Assembly (NCBI GenBank): GCA_900473185.1 | Contig: UCKU01000017.1 | Span: 1 to 64,000 of the forward strand | Length of the DNA: 64,000 nucleotides | From: Hyphomicrobiales bacterium | GTDB taxonomy: Bacteria; Pseudomonadota; Alphaproteobacteria; Rhizobiales; Rhizobiaceae | Reading direction: 5' to 3' | In this document: positions 61,812 through 64,000 of the stretch, in pieces | How positions within the stretch are numbered: the stretch's first letter is position 1 | Layout: each line of letters opens with the position of its first letter | Made by a program: the position numbers and the translations under genes | The notes under the pieces: model-generated | What the model was told of the DNA's origin: nothing | What the model saw: only the letters and a program-made list of their open reading frames with translations | Databases searched by the model: none

Positions 61812-62606
61812 TCAAAAAGACGAAATCGGCAGGGAGACGATGGGCTCGGAGAGCGCGGAGAAGGCTTCGTGGACGTGCTCCCTGCCCTCGATGATGACAT
61901 CTTCCATCGCCTTGCGCGCTGCAGCGGTATTGCCTGCCGCGATCGCATCGACGATGCGCATATGGGTTTCGGCGATATTGGCGAAACCGCTCTGCGATGG
62001 CGGCGTGCTCATGCGGAACATGCCGACGAGTGCGGCCTCTATGAGCCCGCCGAGCGTGCGCATGAAGGGATTGTGGGATGCTTCGGAAACGGCGAGATGG
62101 AAACGCAGATCGGCAAGTGCCAGGCTGTCGGACGTATGGCCGCTTGCGGCCATGTCGAGCGCCAGACCGCGCAGCAATTCGATATCGGCCGGGTTTGCAC
62201 GCTCGGCCACGAGACCGGCGGCAAATGGTTCGAAAGCCAGGCGGATATCGTAGAGCTGCAGGAGGAATTCTTCACTCACACCGTTGGCGAAATGCCAGGA
62301 GATGATTTCGGTGTCGAACATGTTCCAGAAGTTCTTTTCCGTCACACGTGTGCCGACACGCGCCTTTGCAACGACCATGCCCTTGGCGGCGAGCGTCTTC
62401 ATCGTTTCACGCAGCACCGTGCGCGAGACCTTGAAGCGCTGCGCCAGCTCTCCGTCTCCGGGCAGGATCGTGCCGACAGGATAGGTGCCGGCAACGATTC
62501 CCCGGCCGAGTTCATCGACGACATGCGCGTGGCTTGTTCGGGTTCTTCGCCCTGCCTTACGGGTCTCAAGCGGTCTGTTGCGCAATCCGTTACTCCTCCT
62601 AGCCAT
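61812..62606 (-). CDS. FadR/GntR family transcriptional regulator
   Basis: The 264-residue protein has an N-terminal winged helix (residues about 30-95: VVDELGRGIVAGTYPVGTILPGDGELAQRFKVSRTVLRETMKTL) and a C-terminal FCD ligand-binding domain (LLQLYDIRLAFEPFAAGLVAER, FHLAVSEASHNPFM, HMRIVDAIAAGN) with the metal-site His residues. Its ATG lies inside the end of the permease gene (8-bp overlap), so it closes the sugar transporter operon and likely controls it in response to a sugar acid or the transported sugar. Confidence 0.9.
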   Translation of the reverse strand: MARRSNGLRNRPLETRKAGRRTRTSHAHVVDELGRGIVAGTYPVGTILPGDGELAQRFKVSRTVLRETMKTLAAKGMVVAKARVGTRVTEKNFWNMFDTEIISWHFANGVSEEFLLQLYDIRLAFEPFAAGLVAERANPADIELLRGLALDMAASGHTSDSLALADLRFHLAVSEASHNPFMRTLGGLIEAALVGMFRMSTPPSQSGFANIAETHMRIVDAIAAGNTAAARKAMEDVIIEGREHVHEAFSALSEPIVSLPISSF

Positions 62607-63567
62607 ATCTCCTGTTCAGACTGGAAAGGAAAAGGATGGCCTTCTGCATTACCATGAATGCAAAAAGCAGCAGGCCAATCAGGATTTTCGTCCACCAGCT
62701 CGACAGCGTACCGTCGAAGGTGATGTAAGTCTGAATGAGCCCCTGGATCAGCAGACCGATGAAGGTCCCTGCCACGAATCCCGCTCCTCCTGTCAGCAGC
62801 GTCCCTCCAATGACGACTGCCGCGATGGCATCCAGTTCGACGCCCACCGCCGCAAGAGAATATCCGGCAGAGGTGTATAGGGAAAAAACGATTCCGGATA
62901 GGCCCGCCAGGAAACCCGACAACGCGTAGATCTGGATCGTCGTGCGCGCCACCGGGACGCCCATCAATTGCGCCGTCTGCACGCCACCGCCCAGCGCATA
63001 GACATTGGTTCCGAAGCGGGTGCGATGGGCGATGAAGATGCCGGTTGCGAACACGACCAGCATGATGCCACCGATCAGCGTCAGGCGCCCACCGCCCGGC
63101 AGACGATAGTAGAGGCTGGTCAGCGTCGAATAATATTCGTGATTGATCGGAATGCTGTCGATCGACAGGACATAGGCCATGCCGCGAGCAAGGAACATCC
63201 CGGCAAGTGTCACGATGAAGGGTGGCATCTGCAGGAAGTGAATGATCATGCCCATGACCGCACCGAAGGCCGTGGTGATGATGAGAACGATTGCGAAGGC
63301 CGCCAGCGGATGAATGCTGGTGTTCTGCAGGACCACGGCCAGAAAGACGCCGGTGAAGGCGATGACGGAGCCGATCGACAGATCGATGCCGCCAGAGATG
63401 ATGACGAAGGTCATGCCGACGGCGGCGATGCCGAGAAATGCGTTATCCGTCAGCAGGTTGCCGATGACGCGTGTCGACAGCATGTTCGGATATTGCAGGG
63501 TGCAGACTGCATAGGCGAGCACGAAGATGACGATCGTTGCAAGGAGCGGCAAATATTTGGAATTCAT
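62599..63567 (-). CDS. yjfF: ABC transporter permease, YjfF-like (galactofuranose type)
   Basis: The 322-residue permease of the ribose/galactose (BPD_transp_2) class has about nine membrane helices and the signatures GIAAVGMTFVIISGGIDLSIGSV and VIGGTLLTGGAGFVAGTFIG. It is closest to YjfF, which with YtfT forms the membrane part of the galactofuranose importer YtfQRT-YjfF. Its start overlaps the end of the preceding permease gene by four bases. The substrate is inferred from the pair. Confidence 0.85.
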   Translation of the reverse strand: MNSKYLPLLATIVIFVLAYAVCTLQYPNMLSTRVIGNLLTDNAFLGIAAVGMTFVIISGGIDLSIGSVIAFTGVFLAVVLQNTSIHPLAAFAIVLIITTAFGAVMGMIIHFLQMPPFIVTLAGMFLARGMAYVLSIDSIPINHEYYSTLTSLYYRLPGGGRLTLIGGIMLVVFATGIFIAHRTRFGTNVYALGGGVQTAQLMGVPVARTTIQIYALSGFLAGLSGIVFSLYTSAGYSLAAVGVELDAIAAVVIGGTLLTGGAGFVAGTFIGLLIQGLIQTYITFDGTLSSWWTKILIGLLLFAFMVMQKAILFLSSLNRRYG

Positions 63568-64000
63568 TTGCGCCCTCCTGCGTCCGTCCGGCGAGTGAAG
63601 AAGCTGGCGAGCGATTGCATGGCCGGCGACTGGATGACCAGGATAACAATGATGATGACCGCCTTGATGATGAGGTTGAACTCCGGCGGAAAGCCGGAAA
63701 GCAGGATACCGGTGTTAACCGCCTGGATGATCATCGCGCCGATCAGCGAACCGATGATGCTGAAGCGGCCGCCGAGCAGCGAATTGCCGCCGACGACCAC
63801 GGCAAGGATGGCATCGAGCTCCAGCCAGAGGCCGGCATTGTTGGCGTCCGCCCCCTTGATGTCGGCGGCGACGATGATGCCGGCGATGGACGCGCAGAGG
63901 CCACTCAGCATATAGACCGCCATCAGCAGCACCGGTGTCTGTACGCCGGAAAGCGTGCTCGCGCGCCTGTTGATACCGACAGCCTCGATCAGCATGCCGA
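63564..64000 (-). CDS. ytfT: ABC transporter permease, YtfT-like (3' part; continues past the window)
   Basis: The 145 codons seen are the C-terminal half of a second ribose-type permease: MLIEAVGINRRASTLSGVQ, YMLSGLCASIAGIIVAAD, LELDAILAVVVGGNSLLGGRFS and GSLIGAMIIQAVNTGILLSGFPPEF, the last typical of YtfT. The frame is open to the window edge. The partner yjfF follows with a four-base overlap. The ATPase YtfR and binding protein YtfQ genes would be expected beyond the edge. Confidence 0.85.
   Translation of the reverse strand, partial: GMLIEAVGINRRASTLSGVQTPVLLMAVYMLSGLCASIAGIIVAADIKGADANNAGLWLELDAILAVVVGGNSLLGGRFSIIGSLIGAMIIQAVNTGILLSGFPPEFNLIIKAVIIIVILVIQSPAMQSLASFFTRRTDAGGRK

Overview
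The window reads as a chromosomal segment of a Rhizobiaceae alphaproteobacterium, most likely Rhizobium or a close relative. The evidence is the high GC content, the gene orders rlpA-dac-tmk-holB-metG-tatD and coaD-ppi-ppi-queA-tgt, the divergent ssb/uvrA pair with an alphaproteobacterial GTTC-N7-GTTC LexA box, a sigma-54 promoter in front of glnB-glnA, an IalB-family protein, and a rhizobial-type intergenic palindromic repeat. No plasmid replication genes, phage module, insertion sequence or CRISPR array was found.

Layout. 0-2.3 kb: the edge of a flavoprotein gene, a tRNA-Ser(UGA), a VOC protein, and a tautomerase gene divergent from a TetR regulator. 2.7-11.8 kb: a housekeeping block for cell envelope (RlpA lipoprotein, a D,D-carboxypeptidase-like protein), DNA precursor and replication (tmk, holB), translation (metG), a TatD nuclease and a metallo-beta-lactamase-fold hydrolase, flanked by TauE/SafE and TerC membrane proteins. 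11.9-15.4 kb: an accessory stretch with a DUF2161 protein, a winged-helix/TPR regulator broken by a one-base frameshift, and a small lipoprotein interrupted by a stop codon. 15.4-20.7 kb: an M16 peptidase, two small unknown genes and a glutathione-independent formaldehyde dehydrogenase. 20.7-24.4 kb: a decayed type I secretion adaptor (HlyD/PrsE-like) beside a secreted glycosidase-like RTX protein, then an HxlR regulator behind three palindromic operators. 24.4-31 kb: a FabF paralogue, two small exported proteins and the coaD-ppiA-ppiB-queA-tgt operon. 30.9-31.6 kb: three tandem small membrane proteins, two of them under 55 residues. 31.6-35 kb: an uncharacterised four-gene operon built on a FAD-linked oxidase with a Tat-like signal. 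35-45 kb: gyrA, marC, ssb, uvrA and NAD(P)H-hydrate repair. 45-48 kb: nitrogen control (glnB-glnA) and hspQ. 48-58 kb: IalB, a family 5 solute-binding protein, a FrnE-type DsbA protein, sdhE-mfd and recG. 58-64 kb: glmS and glmU for UDP-GlcNAc, then the end of a galactofuranose-type ABC transporter operon with its FadR/GntR regulator.

Most of the window is ordinary core genome. The points most worth a second look are the two broken genes at 13.0-15.2 kb, the unrecognised HlyD remnant beside the RTX glycosidase, the triple HxlR operator whose third copy contains the start codon, a carboxypeptidase lacking two of its three active-site motifs, a Tgt lacking two zinc cysteines, the small membrane protein cluster and the FAD-oxidase operon. 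I did not find a clear new defence or mobile system.
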